From assembly GCF_004138335.1 (NCBI RefSeq), contig NZ_RYFW01000002.1, positions 911,501-975,500 of the forward strand: a stretch of 64,000 nt of DNA, in the 5' to 3' direction. The notes beneath the pieces were generated by a model, which was given only the letters and a program-made list of their open reading frames with translations, was not told where the DNA came from and made no database searches. This document shows positions 24,501 to 33,354 of the stretch, piece by piece. A program made the position numbers and the translations under genes. Within the stretch, counting starts at the first letter, position 1. Each line of letters starts with the position of its first letter. This stretch comes from Peristeroidobacter agariperforans (lineage in GTDB: Bacteria; Pseudomonadota; Gammaproteobacteria; Steroidobacterales; Steroidobacteraceae).

Positions 24501-27500
24501 CGCAGGTGTCGACGAGTTCGATCCTTTGTTCTTTGGCATCTCGCCGCGTGAGGCGCGGCTCATGGATCCGCAGGAACGTTTGTTCCTTCAGCATGCGTGG
24601 ATGGCCGTCGAAGATGCCGGTTATACACGTGCTTCTCTGCAGGTACCGCGCACACACGGGCTGCCCGGCCAGGTCGGTGTCTACGTCGGCGTGATGTATG
24701 GCGAATATAACTTGTCGGGCAGTCTCGCCGGCATCGCGAATCGGGTCTCGTCGGTGATGAATTTTCACGGCCCCAGCATGTCGCTGGACACGATGTGCTC
24801 ATCCTCGCTGACTGCCATTCACCTCGCTTGCCAGGATCTGAAGCAGGGGCGCACGGACGTGGCGATTGCGGGCGGTGTGAACGTCAGCATTCATCCGAGC
24901 AAATACCTGATGCTGAGCGCCGGGCAATTCATCTCCAGCGATGGCCATTGCCAGAGTTTCGGCGAGGGTGGCGATGGTTACATTCCCGGCGAGGGTGTGG
25001 GCGCGGTGGTGCTCAAGCGCCTGGCCGATGCCGAGCGAGATGGCGATCGCATCTACGGCATCATCCGCGGCAGCGCCCTGAATCATGGCGGCAAGACCAA
25101 TGGCTACACCGTGCCGAATCCGCAAGCTCAGGCGAGCGTGATTCGCCAGGCATTGACGGACTCCAACACCGATCCTCGCCATGTCTCGTACATCGAGGCG
25201 CACGGCACCGGCACGAAGCTTGGCGACCCCATCGAGATTGCGGCGTTGAGTAAGGCGTTTGACGAGCTCGGCCGAGAGAGGGCGCAAAACGAATCGCGCA
25301 GCGCCTGCGCGGTCGGATCAGCGAAGTCGAATATCGGCCATTGTGAGTCTGCCGCTGGTATTGCCGGCCTCACGAAAGTCCTGCTGCAAATGCAGTATCG
25401 GCAGCTCGTTCCTTCGTTGCATTCGGCTCGCCTGAATCCGCACATTGATTTCGAGCGCACCCCGTTCGTGGTCAATCAAGCGCTGCGAGCGTGGGAACAG
25501 CCGGTCTGCGAGGGAACGCCGCTGCCGCGGATCGCGGGCATTTCTTCCTTTGGTGCCGGTGGTTCGAACGCCCACGTCGTGGTCGAGGAGTACGTGCCGT
25601 CCGCCCGAACCGAGTCGGTGCGTGGGCCGGTGATCATTCCGCTCTCTGCGAGAACGGCGGATCAGCTGAAGCAGCGTGCCCGCGACTTGCTCGATTTCAT
25701 TCGTGCACGCGAGCCGGAAGGGTCGATTGATCTGGCTGGCATGGCGTACACGCTGCAGGCAGGCCGAGAGGCGATGGACATCCGCCTCGGCTTCATCGTC
25801 GATACAGTCGCGCAACTCGCCGAGAAGTTGGAAGCGTATCTGTCGAGCACGGATATCGTCGGTGCAGACATTGAGGGAATGTGCGAAGCGCGGATCAGGG
25901 ATCACAAGGAAACGCTGTCCGGCTTCAGTGAGGATCCGGACTTCCAGGACACGATCGACAGGTGGCTGGCGCGCAAGAACCTGCCCAAGTTGCTGGACGT
26001 GTGGGCAAAGGGGTTGGACTTGAACTGGTCCAAGCTCTACGACACGCCGCCGCGTCGAGTGAGCTTGCCGACGTATCCATTCGCGAAGGAGAAGTATTGG
26101 ATCGAGACGGTCGGGCAGGTTGTGAAGAGCGCGCTGCAGTCGGCAGCGACGGCGGCTGCGACCAAGCCGAAGTCGATTCAGTTGGACAGCGCACCGGCCG
26201 GCGGCGCCGTGGGGACAGCGAGCAAACCGAAGGCGGTGGCGTTGATCGGATTGCAGGAACTCGATGCGGATCAAGCGACCGCGCGGATCGCGATGCTCGA
26301 GCAGGTCCAACAGACGGACCCGCTGGAGCAGGCCGAGCAGGCTCAGCAAATCGCTCAAACCCCGCGGCACGAGCAGACCGCTGTGGTCGAACAGGCCGAG
26401 CAGATCGAGGTCATCGAAGAGTTCGAGCTCGTCGAAGCCATCGAGTCGCAGGTCGACTCCGTCGCTGTGGACACGCCGATAGCGCTGCCATCGCTGAGCG
26501 ACTTGCAGCGGAGACTGAGCGCCACCCTGGCCGAAGCGCTGTACATGGACGTGGCCGATGTCGACAGCGAGAAGTCGTTTGTCGATCTGGGCCTGGACTC
26601 CATCGTTGGCGTCGAGTGGGTGAAGGTCATCAACAAACACTATGGCCTGTCGCTCGCCGCCACTCGTGTGTACGACTATCCGAACATCAAGGAGCTGGCG
26701 TCTTTTGTCGCAAAGGAATTGGCTCAGCAGGCGGCGGTTGCCAGACCGGTGTCCAGGCCGATCGCGAAACCTGTCGCGGTCGAGAAGCCAGCATCCGTGC
26801 CGGCAGCCAGCATTGCCGTGAAGCGAACGACATCGGTCGCAAAGTCTGTTGCGACAGTCAGCCGTGAGCAACTCGTCGATCGGACACCCGAGCCTGTGGT
26901 CGATTCTTCGCAGCAGACGGTCATGCCGCCGTCCGGAAAGATCGCCGTTGTCGGCATGTCTGGCAGATATCCGCAGGCGGACAATCTGGGGCAGTACTGG
27001 GACAACCTGGCTCGAGGAAGAAATTCCATCGTCGAAATTCCCAACTCGCGCTGGCGCGTGAATGACTATTTCGACGCCGATCCGACCAAGCCAGGCAAGG
27101 TGTATTGCAAGTGGCTCGGCCTGCTCGAGGACGTGGACTGCTTCGATCCGCTGTTCTTCCAGATCTCGCCCGCCGAGGCGCAGGCCATGGATCCACAGCA
27201 TCGGCTGTTCATGCAGGAAGCCTATCGGGCATTCGAAGACGCGGGCTACTCGAACACGGCGCTCAGCAATGTGAAGTGCGGTGTCTATCTCGGGATCATG
27301 AGCAACGAGTACTCGTTGCTGCTCGCCAAGGACAGCTCCATCAACGCCGCCGCTACTGGAACGAGCTACGCCATTGGCGCCGCGCGCATCGCCTATCACC
27401 TGAATCTGAAGGGACCAGCGATCCCGATCGACACCGCGTGCTCGTCGTCGCTCGTGTCCATCCATCTGGCTTGCCAGGCGTTGATGAATCGCGAGATCGA

Positions 27501-30500
27501 CATGGCGCTGGCCGGCGGCGTCACGCTGTATCTGACGCCTGACTCCTACCTGGCGATGTGCCAGTTGGGCATGTTGTCGAAGGATGGCCAGTGCAAGACA
27601 TTCGACGACTCCGCCGACGGCTTCGTGCCGGGCGAGGGCGTTGGGGCCGTCGTTCTGAAGCGCCTGGAAGATGCCGAAGCGGATGGCGATTTCATTCACG
27701 GCGTCATCCTCGGCTCGGCGATCAATCAGGACGGCAAGACCAACGGCATTACCGCACCCAGCGTCAGCAGCCAGATCGAGCTGGAGCGCGATCTATACGC
27801 CAGGTATCGGATCGATCCGGAGACGATCAGCTACGTCGAGACGCACGGCACCGGCACGAAGCTGGGCGATCCCATCGAGCTGGAAGCGCTGGCGACCGTA
27901 TTCGGCGAAAAGACCGCGAAGCAGAATTTCTGCGCGCTCGGCTCGGTCAAAACAAACATCGGACACACTTCCGGCGCGGCAGGAGTTGCGGGCGTGCAGA
28001 AGGTGCTGTTGTCGATGCGGCATCGTTCGCTGGCGCCCAGCCTGAACCTGACGACTGAGAACACGCTGTTCGATTTCAAAAGCTCACCGTTCTATGTCTG
28101 CCGAGAGCAGCAGGCGTGGAATGCACCGCCGGGCTCGCTGTTGCGCGCCGGTGTCAGCTCGTTCGGGTTCAGCGGCACCAATGCGCATCTGGTCTTGGAA
28201 GAATATGTGCCGTCGGTGAAGAACATTCAGCAGCGGCCAGCTGCCGGAGATGTTGCTGTCGTGCTGTCCGCGAGGACGCCGGCGCAACTGGAGCAGAAGG
28301 CGAAGGATCTGTTGGAGTTCCTGCTACGGGCGGAAGAGATCGATCTCGCTGCGGTGGCATATACGCTGCAAGTGGGCAGAGAAACATTCAAGGAGCGCTT
28401 GGGTGTGGTGGCGGGCTCGGTCGCGGAGTTGGTGGAGAAGCTCCGTGGCTTCACGTCGGGCGAGAGAAACGTAGAGCAGTTGTACCGCGGCCAAGCAGGC
28501 CGCGACAAAGATGCGCTTGCGCTCTTCAGTGCGGACTCTGATTTGCAGGCCACGATTGGCCGATGGTTGGAGCAGGGCAAGTTCAGCAGCCTGCTGGACC
28601 TTTGGGTCAAGGGATTGGACGTTGATTGGCGCAAGCGCTACGCCGGGCAGAAGGCTCCGCGTCGCATCGGCTTGCCGACGTATCCATTTGCCAAGGACCG
28701 CTATTGGCCGAACGTGACTGAGGCTGCACCGACGCGAGCGAGCACGTCCACGGTCGACACGATGGCGTCAAGCAATGCGGCGCTGGCCGCAGAGAAGCAA
28801 CGACTGATCTACGCGCCACGCTGGAAAGTCGAAGCGTTGTCGCAGTCCGATCGAACTGCGCGACTGTCCGGCCCCACTTTGTTGCTGGACACCTCGGACG
28901 AGTTGTTTCTGGCGCTGAAGGGGCAACTTCCGGCCGACGCGAATCTTACGCTCGTCCGCCTGCAGCCAGGCTCTTCGTATGAAGAGACGGCGGCAAATCG
29001 GTTCACGCTCGATCCTGAGCGCAGCGCGCAGTTCTCGGAGCTGGTGGAGAACCTCAGCTCTCGCAACCAGCTCCCGGTGCAGGTGCTGAACAACTTTACC
29101 GCAGCGGATGCCGGCGGGTTCCATTCGATCTTCAATCTGTGCAAAGCGATGCTCGCAAACAAACAGCAGTCGCCGGTGAGAGTCGTATCGGTGCACGCGG
29201 GAGAGTCGGGCATACCGGCTGCACGGAATGCCGCGCTGGCTGGGTTCTTCAAGACGCTGGCGCTGGAGAATCCCAAATACCGCGGCAAGGTAGTGAACAT
29301 TCGAACCGCCGCGAGCGATCCGTCGCAGATCGCGCGGCTGGTGCTCGATGAGCTGGAAGAACAGAACTGGTCGGTCACTTCCGTCAGCTATCAGCAAGCT
29401 CGCGATGAGTCGCATCGTTACATTCGGAGCGTCGAGGAGCTGGTTCCCCACACTTCGATGCGCGCACTCCCGACCGAGCTGCCGCTGAAGCAGCGGGGTG
29501 TCTACATCGTCGCCGGTGGGCTGGGTGGGCTCGGATACGTGTTCAGCGAGTACCTTGCCAAGCGCTTCGGCGCGCGGCTGGTCCTGCTCGGGCGGTCATC
29601 GCTCACAGCTGCGCAAGCGAACAAGCTGCGCCGTCTGCAAGCTCATCAGCCGGACATCGCGTATGTGCAGGCTGACGTTGCGAGGTTGGACGACGTTGCT
29701 CGCGCGGTGCAGGCGACGAAACTGCGCTTCGGCGCCGTCAATGGCGTCATTCACGCCGCCGGCGTGAACAAAGACGCGTTCATTCTCAAGAAGACACGCG
29801 AGGAGATGAATGCGGTGCTGAGCGCGAAGGTGCTCGGCACGGTAAACCTCGACTTGGCGACCCGCGCCGAGCCGCTGGATCTGTTCGTGACCTTCTCGTC
29901 GGTCGCAGCGACCTGGGGCAATGCGGGTCAGAGCGACTATGCGTACGGCAACAGCTTCATGGATGCGTTTGCCGAGCACCGAGAAGAGCTGCGAAGCCGC
30001 CTCGAACGCTCGGGTCGCACGCTGTCGATCGACTGGCCGTTCTGGATGGAAGGCGGCATGACCTTGTCGCAAGGGGACCTGGAGCGCACTCAGGCCCAAA
30101 CCGGCCTCAGTCCGCTGCCGACCGAAGAGGGCCTGCAGCTGTGGGAGGATATCTTGCGCACCGATCTCCCGAGAGCTGTGGCGCTTTACGGCGATGCAGC
30201 CAGGATCGGTGCCCAGCTCACGAAAGCGAAAACGCGTGAAGAAGCAAATCCGGTCGGGCATGCGGCCAGCTCGGCCGATCTCCTGTCGCAAGCGCGAGAG
30301 TACTTGCAGCGACTCATTGGAGCCGAGATCAAGCTGTCCGCCGAGCAGGTCGATCCGCTGGAGCGCTTCGACGCGTTCGGCATCGATTCGGTCGTGGTGG
30401 GGCGGTTGAACGCTGCGCTCGCCCGCGATCTGGGCGAGTTGCCGAAAACGTTGTTCTACGAAAGAGAGAACGTCGAGGAGCTGGCCCAGTATCTGGCCAG

Positions 30501-33294
30501 CGAGGCTGCGGGTGCGCTGTCGAAATTCTCTGGCGCAAGCGTTGCGAGCGGCGCCCCGGCCGTGCTGCCCACGGTTCAGCTGGCGCCGCAGGAAACTCAA
30601 CCTGCAGCGAGTAGGGACGAACAAATCGCCATCATCGGCGTGCACGGCTACTACCCCGGTTGCAACGATCTCGAGGATTACTGGCGACACCTGCGCGATG
30701 GCGCAGATCTGGTTGGCGCCGTGCCGCCCGATCGCTGGGATGCCGAAGCGCTCTACGACAGCGATCCGGCCAAGGCCGCTGCTGGAAAGATCTATTGCAA
30801 GTCCGGCGCGTTCCTTGCCGACGTCGATAAGTTCGATGCACCGTTCTTCAACATTCCGCCGGCCGAGGCCAGCGTCATCGACCCGCAGGAACGACTGTTC
30901 CTGAGCTCGGTGTGGGCGGCGCTGGAAGATGCTGGTTACACGCGGGACAGCTTGAAGAAGCGCTTCCCGAAAGCGAAGAGTGCGGACGTGGGCGTGTTCG
31001 TCGGCGTCACGACCAATTCGTATCAGCTGCTGGCGGCGGACGAGTGGGGCAAGGGCAACGTTGCATCTGCCAGCGCGCTGCCCTGGTCCATTGCGAACCG
31101 TGTTTCCTATTTCTTCGACTTCCAGGGGCCGAGCATGCCCATCGACACGGCGTGCTCGTCCTCGCTCGTGGCAATTCACCTCGCGTGCGAAAGCCTGCGC
31201 AATCGCGAGTGCCGGGTCGCCATCGCTGGCGGTGTGAATCTGTACCTGCACCCCACCAAGTATCATTCGCTGTGCGACCGACGCATGCTGGCGACCGAAG
31301 GCAAGTGCCGGAGCTATGGGGCAGGCGACGACGGCTTCGTTCCTGGCGAAGCGGTCGGCACGCTCGTGCTCAAGCCCCTGAGTGAGGCGCTCAGAGACGG
31401 CGATCACGTTTACGCGGTGATCGCGGGCAGCGCTTACGATCACAGCGGCCGCTCCAATGGCTATTCCGCGCCGAACCCGAACGCCCAGGCCAGTGTGATC
31501 GGCCGTGCGCTGGAGAAGGCTCGCATCCATCCAGAGTCGATCAGTTACATCGAGGGACATGGGACCGGGACGCAGCTGGGCGACAGCCTGGAAATCGCCG
31601 CCGTGGCGCAAGCCTTTCGCAAGCACACGGACCAGCGTCAGTTCTGTCCGGTGGGTTCGGTGAAGGCCAATCTGGGTCACGCCGAGTCGGCCGCGGGCAT
31701 TGCCGGCGTCACGAAGGTCCTGCTGCAGATGAAGCATCGGCAGCTCGCTCCCAGCCTTCATTCGGACGAGATCAATCCCAATATCGACTTCGAGGCATCG
31801 CCCTGTTACTTGCAGCACGGGTTGTCGCCGTGGCTGTCTTCGAACGATCGACCGCGCCGGGCACTCATCAACTCGTTCGGTGCGGGTGGCGTAAACGCCT
31901 GCGTGGTGCTCGAGGAGCATCGAGCGCCGATCGCCACAGATGGTGTACGAGCGACGGGCCCGTATCTCGTCGTCCTGTCAGCGAAGACGCCGGACCGCCT
32001 GGCGGAGTCTGCGCAGCAACTGCTCGAGCACATCGAGGCGACGGACGACATCGATCTGGCGGCGCTGTCTTTCACCTTGCAGGTGGGCCGGGAGGCGATG
32101 ACAGAACGACTGGCGCTGATCGTCACGAACGTGACGGAGCTGAAGCAAGCGCTGAGAGGTAACGCATCCGCAACTGTCTACCGAGGCACAGTCGCAGCGG
32201 GTCGAGCCAATAGGAAGCCGTCGAAGGTCGCCGGTCGGGATCTCGAATCGTTGGCAAAGGCGTGGTCCGCCGGCGAAGAGATCGATTGGGACCACTTGTA
32301 CGCTGGCGAGCTGCCGAAGCGCGTCTCCCTGCCGACTTATCCATTCGCGAAGGAGCGCTACTGGGTCTCACAGTCCGCACGACACACGCCGCGGGCGATT
32401 GCGACCAACGAGACACGACTGCACCCGCTGGTCTCGCACAACTCGTCGACGTTGAAAGAGGTGAGCTTCAGCTCGCTGCTGTCAGCAACCGAGTTCTATG
32501 CGCGCGATCACAAGGTCAACGAGGAAATGATCTTTCCCGGCGCGGGCTACCTGGAGATCGCCCGAGCCGCCGGTTCCATCGCCGCGTCCGCCCGAGTGAC
32601 CGGCATCAAGGATGTGGTGTGGGTTCAGCCGCTGATGTTCTCCACCGAGTCGCAGCTGGTTCAAACCGCATTCCAGGCGGGCGATGGCGAGGCGCAGTAC
32701 ACCATCACGTCGTTCGGTGAGAACAACGAAAAGGTGGTGCACGCGGAAGGCATCGTCCAGTTCGAGGCTGATGGCGCCGAGCCGTCGATGCTCGAAGCCC
32801 ATCTGCCCATCGAATCCTTGAAGGTGCAATGTCCGAAGCGCATCGGCGGCGCGAGCTACTACGACCAGGTCGAGAAGTCCGGTCTGAGCTACGGGCCTTC
32901 ATTCCGCACTGTGCAGGAGCTGTACATCGGCGATTCGTTCGCACTGTCGAGGCTGCGTCTGCCGGACGAGCTCGCGAGCGACCTGGACGAGTACGTGCTC
33001 CATCCGAGCATTGTCGACGGCGCTCTGCAAACGGTGTCTGGCCTGATCGGTCGCGTGGAAACATCGGTGCCGTATCTGCCATTCGCGATCGAAGAAGTGC
33101 AGATCCTGCGATCCACGGCGCCAGCGTGCTACGTGCACGTCGAGGCCGCCGGAGCGGAGTCGCAAGGCAATGCCGAGGTCCGGAAGTTCAACCTGCAGAT
33201 CACGAACGAGCAGGGCCTGGTGCTGGTGAAGATCAGCAAGTTCTGCGTTCGTTCCTTCAAGTTCACGCCCGCCGGCGTTCCGCTGGGCGCCTGA
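21577..33294 (+). CDS. trans-AT polyketide synthase PKS-C
   Basis: This is a 3905-residue trans-AT PKS. Order by residue: docking helix (1-35, MIDFIEYVVGELKSK), DH (39-328, His71), KR (350-735, Tyr654 but Gly641 where the catalytic Ser is expected), ACP1 (Ser808), KS (911-1343, Cys1074), post-KS linker then a Glu/Gln-rich linker (1562-1635), ACP2 (Ser1675, Trp1681), KS (1787-2213, Cys1955), KR with structural subdomain (2408-2870), ACP3 (Ser2938), KS (3016-3450, Cys3193), and a DH-like domain (3613-3898, His3645, Glu3649). It stops right after this DH with no ACP, thioesterase or clear docking tail. The chain must therefore pass to a protein encoded elsewhere. It starts in the middle of a module begun by PKS-B. 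Confidence 0.95.
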   Translation: MIDFIEYVVGELKSKRLSKGHALSLINQFSGRASAAGTAALHPLLHRNTSDLAQQSYASSFSGSEFFLRDHRVHGNKVLPAVAYLEMIRAAIADAVPDRAEQTLELRNVIWAQPVVVHDRKDVSLALSVDAGGSQEQVDFEIYSDAESDEVIHCQGQALLIDGARPPRCDIEALRAQMTRGHVEATSIYSAIAGIGIDLGPAQQGIRAIHQGERQQLVEICLPETVQGARDEYVLHPSLMDSVLQAASGLFVDLTRAAGQPPVPFALESLRVFSGCQPEMFAWARFAPGSRPGDSVAKLDIDLCDSEGNVCVSMRGFSSRMLSADVETACVLAVPEWQAASAAVVDYRPVQTHVILCDIPGVAATQLEAELGKAEDRFSCREWKSARQSMASRYTEAALACFDTLRSLLQGLKERAHVQVVIAHSDLIFAGLSGLLKTATQENPNLLGQLVVTTPAVSAVELARQLREARSLPHQAAIKFADGKPEVLRWRAVEPSNAQEPSVTFKDRGVYVITGGLGGLGLIFAREILAQTTDAKVILTGRSAASDATQETLRQLSNRAFYRQLDLSDLQQVKGLFGSILQEFGRVDGIIHSAGMIADAFILKKTPDAFARVLEPKVTGTVNLDAATQDISLDFLVLFSGGAAVHGNPGQADYAAANGFMDQFAAHRNRLVAAQARHGRTLSINWPLWQDGGMTIDPEHLQALQRSTGMHPMQTQTGLRAFHECLRLQRSQVLVVEGDAERIHRAFLAEPQISAEVAERNAAAAPVDSSNLIDKTQSFLRKQFSVVLKLPAQKIDPAAPLDQYGIDSIVAMSLTNQLELTFGSLPKTLFFEYRSVRDLARHLIECHADKLAKLFAAESTDGKVEQRATNVQPTAVTSAVAQPRRQKSRKARRFRHQEQRANQAASLSVANGPIAIVGLSGRYPESIDVEAYWRNLRDGKDCITEVPEQRWSWREHYTEDRTKPGYHYSKWGGFIAGVDEFDPLFFGISPREARLMDPQERLFLQHAWMAVEDAGYTRASLQVPRTHGLPGQVGVYVGVMYGEYNLSGSLAGIANRVSSVMNFHGPSMSLDTMCSSSLTAIHLACQDLKQGRTDVAIAGGVNVSIHPSKYLMLSAGQFISSDGHCQSFGEGGDGYIPGEGVGAVVLKRLADAERDGDRIYGIIRGSALNHGGKTNGYTVPNPQAQASVIRQALTDSNTDPRHVSYIEAHGTGTKLGDPIEIAALSKAFDELGRERAQNESRSACAVGSAKSNIGHCESAAGIAGLTKVLLQMQYRQLVPSLHSARLNPHIDFERTPFVVNQALRAWEQPVCEGTPLPRIAGISSFGAGGSNAHVVVEEYVPSARTESVRGPVIIPLSARTADQLKQRARDLLDFIRAREPEGSIDLAGMAYTLQAGREAMDIRLGFIVDTVAQLAEKLEAYLSSTDIVGADIEGMCEARIRDHKETLSGFSEDPDFQDTIDRWLARKNLPKLLDVWAKGLDLNWSKLYDTPPRRVSLPTYPFAKEKYWIETVGQVVKSALQSAATAAATKPKSIQLDSAPAGGAVGTASKPKAVALIGLQELDADQATARIAMLEQVQQTDPLEQAEQAQQIAQTPRHEQTAVVEQAEQIEVIEEFELVEAIESQVDSVAVDTPIALPSLSDLQRRLSATLAEALYMDVADVDSEKSFVDLGLDSIVGVEWVKVINKHYGLSLAATRVYDYPNIKELASFVAKELAQQAAVARPVSRPIAKPVAVEKPASVPAASIAVKRTTSVAKSVATVSREQLVDRTPEPVVDSSQQTVMPPSGKIAVVGMSGRYPQADNLGQYWDNLARGRNSIVEIPNSRWRVNDYFDADPTKPGKVYCKWLGLLEDVDCFDPLFFQISPAEAQAMDPQHRLFMQEAYRAFEDAGYSNTALSNVKCGVYLGIMSNEYSLLLAKDSSINAAATGTSYAIGAARIAYHLNLKGPAIPIDTACSSSLVSIHLACQALMNREIDMALAGGVTLYLTPDSYLAMCQLGMLSKDGQCKTFDDSADGFVPGEGVGAVVLKRLEDAEADGDFIHGVILGSAINQDGKTNGITAPSVSSQIELERDLYARYRIDPETISYVETHGTGTKLGDPIELEALATVFGEKTAKQNFCALGSVKTNIGHTSGAAGVAGVQKVLLSMRHRSLAPSLNLTTENTLFDFKSSPFYVCREQQAWNAPPGSLLRAGVSSFGFSGTNAHLVLEEYVPSVKNIQQRPAAGDVAVVLSARTPAQLEQKAKDLLEFLLRAEEIDLAAVAYTLQVGRETFKERLGVVAGSVAELVEKLRGFTSGERNVEQLYRGQAGRDKDALALFSADSDLQATIGRWLEQGKFSSLLDLWVKGLDVDWRKRYAGQKAPRRIGLPTYPFAKDRYWPNVTEAAPTRASTSTVDTMASSNAALAAEKQRLIYAPRWKVEALSQSDRTARLSGPTLLLDTSDELFLALKGQLPADANLTLVRLQPGSSYEETAANRFTLDPERSAQFSELVENLSSRNQLPVQVLNNFTAADAGGFHSIFNLCKAMLANKQQSPVRVVSVHAGESGIPAARNAALAGFFKTLALENPKYRGKVVNIRTAASDPSQIARLVLDELEEQNWSVTSVSYQQARDESHRYIRSVEELVPHTSMRALPTELPLKQRGVYIVAGGLGGLGYVFSEYLAKRFGARLVLLGRSSLTAAQANKLRRLQAHQPDIAYVQADVARLDDVARAVQATKLRFGAVNGVIHAAGVNKDAFILKKTREEMNAVLSAKVLGTVNLDLATRAEPLDLFVTFSSVAATWGNAGQSDYAYGNSFMDAFAEHREELRSRLERSGRTLSIDWPFWMEGGMTLSQGDLERTQAQTGLSPLPTEEGLQLWEDILRTDLPRAVALYGDAARIGAQLTKAKTREEANPVGHAASSADLLSQAREYLQRLIGAEIKLSAEQVDPLERFDAFGIDSVVVGRLNAALARDLGELPKTLFYERENVEELAQYLASEAAGALSKFSGASVASGAPAVLPTVQLAPQETQPAASRDEQIAIIGVHGYYPGCNDLEDYWRHLRDGADLVGAVPPDRWDAEALYDSDPAKAAAGKIYCKSGAFLADVDKFDAPFFNIPPAEASVIDPQERLFLSSVWAALEDAGYTRDSLKKRFPKAKSADVGVFVGVTTNSYQLLAADEWGKGNVASASALPWSIANRVSYFFDFQGPSMPIDTACSSSLVAIHLACESLRNRECRVAIAGGVNLYLHPTKYHSLCDRRMLATEGKCRSYGAGDDGFVPGEAVGTLVLKPLSEALRDGDHVYAVIAGSAYDHSGRSNGYSAPNPNAQASVIGRALEKARIHPESISYIEGHGTGTQLGDSLEIAAVAQAFRKHTDQRQFCPVGSVKANLGHAESAAGIAGVTKVLLQMKHRQLAPSLHSDEINPNIDFEASPCYLQHGLSPWLSSNDRPRRALINSFGAGGVNACVVLEEHRAPIATDGVRATGPYLVVLSAKTPDRLAESAQQLLEHIEATDDIDLAALSFTLQVGREAMTERLALIVTNVTELKQALRGNASATVYRGTVAAGRANRKPSKVAGRDLESLAKAWSAGEEIDWDHLYAGELPKRVSLPTYPFAKERYWVSQSARHTPRAIATNETRLHPLVSHNSSTLKEVSFSSLLSATEFYARDHKVNEEMIFPGAGYLEIARAAGSIAASARVTGIKDVVWVQPLMFSTESQLVQTAFQAGDGEAQYTITSFGENNEKVVHAEGIVQFEADGAEPSMLEAHLPIESLKVQCPKRIGGASYYDQVEKSGLSYGPSFRTVQELYIGDSFALSRLRLPDELASDLDEYVLHPSIVDGALQTVSGLIGRVETSVPYLPFAIEEVQILRSTAPACYVHVEAAGAESQGNAEVRKFNLQITNEQGLVLVKISKFCVRSFKFTPAGVPLGA
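21691..24140 (+). other. PKS-C DH-KR-ACP completing the PKS-B KS
   Basis: The DH has HRVHGNKVLP (His codon 21787-21789), which fits HxxxGxxxxP, and HPSLMDSVLQA, so it looks active; GxDLGP replaces GxxYGP. The KR has ITGGLGGLG and QADYAAAN, but the residue 13 before Tyr is Gly (codon 23497-23499, FSGGAAV) instead of Ser; a Ser remains one position earlier. ACP Ser codon is 23998-24000 in YGIDSIVAMS, without Trp. Confidence 0.75.
24307..26730 (+). other. PKS-C minimal beta-branching module: KS-linker-ACP(W)
   Basis: The KS (Cys codon 24796-24798, DTMCSSSLTAIH) is followed by the usual linker to YPFAKEKYW, then no DH, KR or ECH. Instead there is a stretch of about 75 residues rich in Glu and Gln (26259-26480, with EQAEQ repeated), then an ACP with Ser at 26599-26601 and Trp at 26617-26619 (DSIVGVEW). 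The beta-keto group would be branched by the free HCS cassette using free ECH1 and ECH2. Confidence 0.8.
26935..30530 (+). other. PKS-C reducing module: KS-KR-ACP
   Basis: The KS Cys codon is 27439-27441 (DTACSSSLVSIH). The KR has a structural subdomain (28800-29480) and a catalytic half (29495-30190) with VAGGLGGLG, FSSVAATWGNAGQSDY and YAYGN, so Ser, Tyr and Asn are all in place. Asp in GVNKDAF is compatible with B-type. ACP Ser is 30388-30390 in FGIDSVVVGR. Expected product: a beta-hydroxy intermediate. Confidence 0.8.
30622..33270 (+). other. PKS-C terminal KS and atypical DH
   Basis: The KS (Cys codon 31153-31155, DTACSSSLVAIH; HGTGTQLGDSLE; NLGHAES) has its catalytic residues. The DH-like domain has DHKVNEEMIFPG: the His (32509-32511) is present, but Glu replaces the Gly of HxxxGxxxxP. 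YGPSF and HPSIVDGALQ are retained. It could be a dehydratase, a double-bond-shifting or cyclising DH relative, or inactive. The gene ends shortly after, without a carrier protein. Confidence 0.75.
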
Positions 33295-33312
33295 TCATTC
33301 GCTCCGTTCCGC

Positions 33313-33332
33313 GCCCGCAAGCCATTGCGGGC
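33313..33332 (+). other. Strong hairpin between PKS-C and the transporter gene
   Basis: GCCCGCAA (33313-33320) and TTGCGGGC (33325-33332) form a perfect 8-bp stem with a GCCA loop, 18 bases after the PKS-C stop. No T-run follows, so it is at most a weak terminator or attenuator. It overlaps a misleading upstream TTG start; the real transporter start lies beyond it. Confidence 0.45.
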
Positions 33333-33354
33333 CCTCAATCAATGTAGGACTGCC

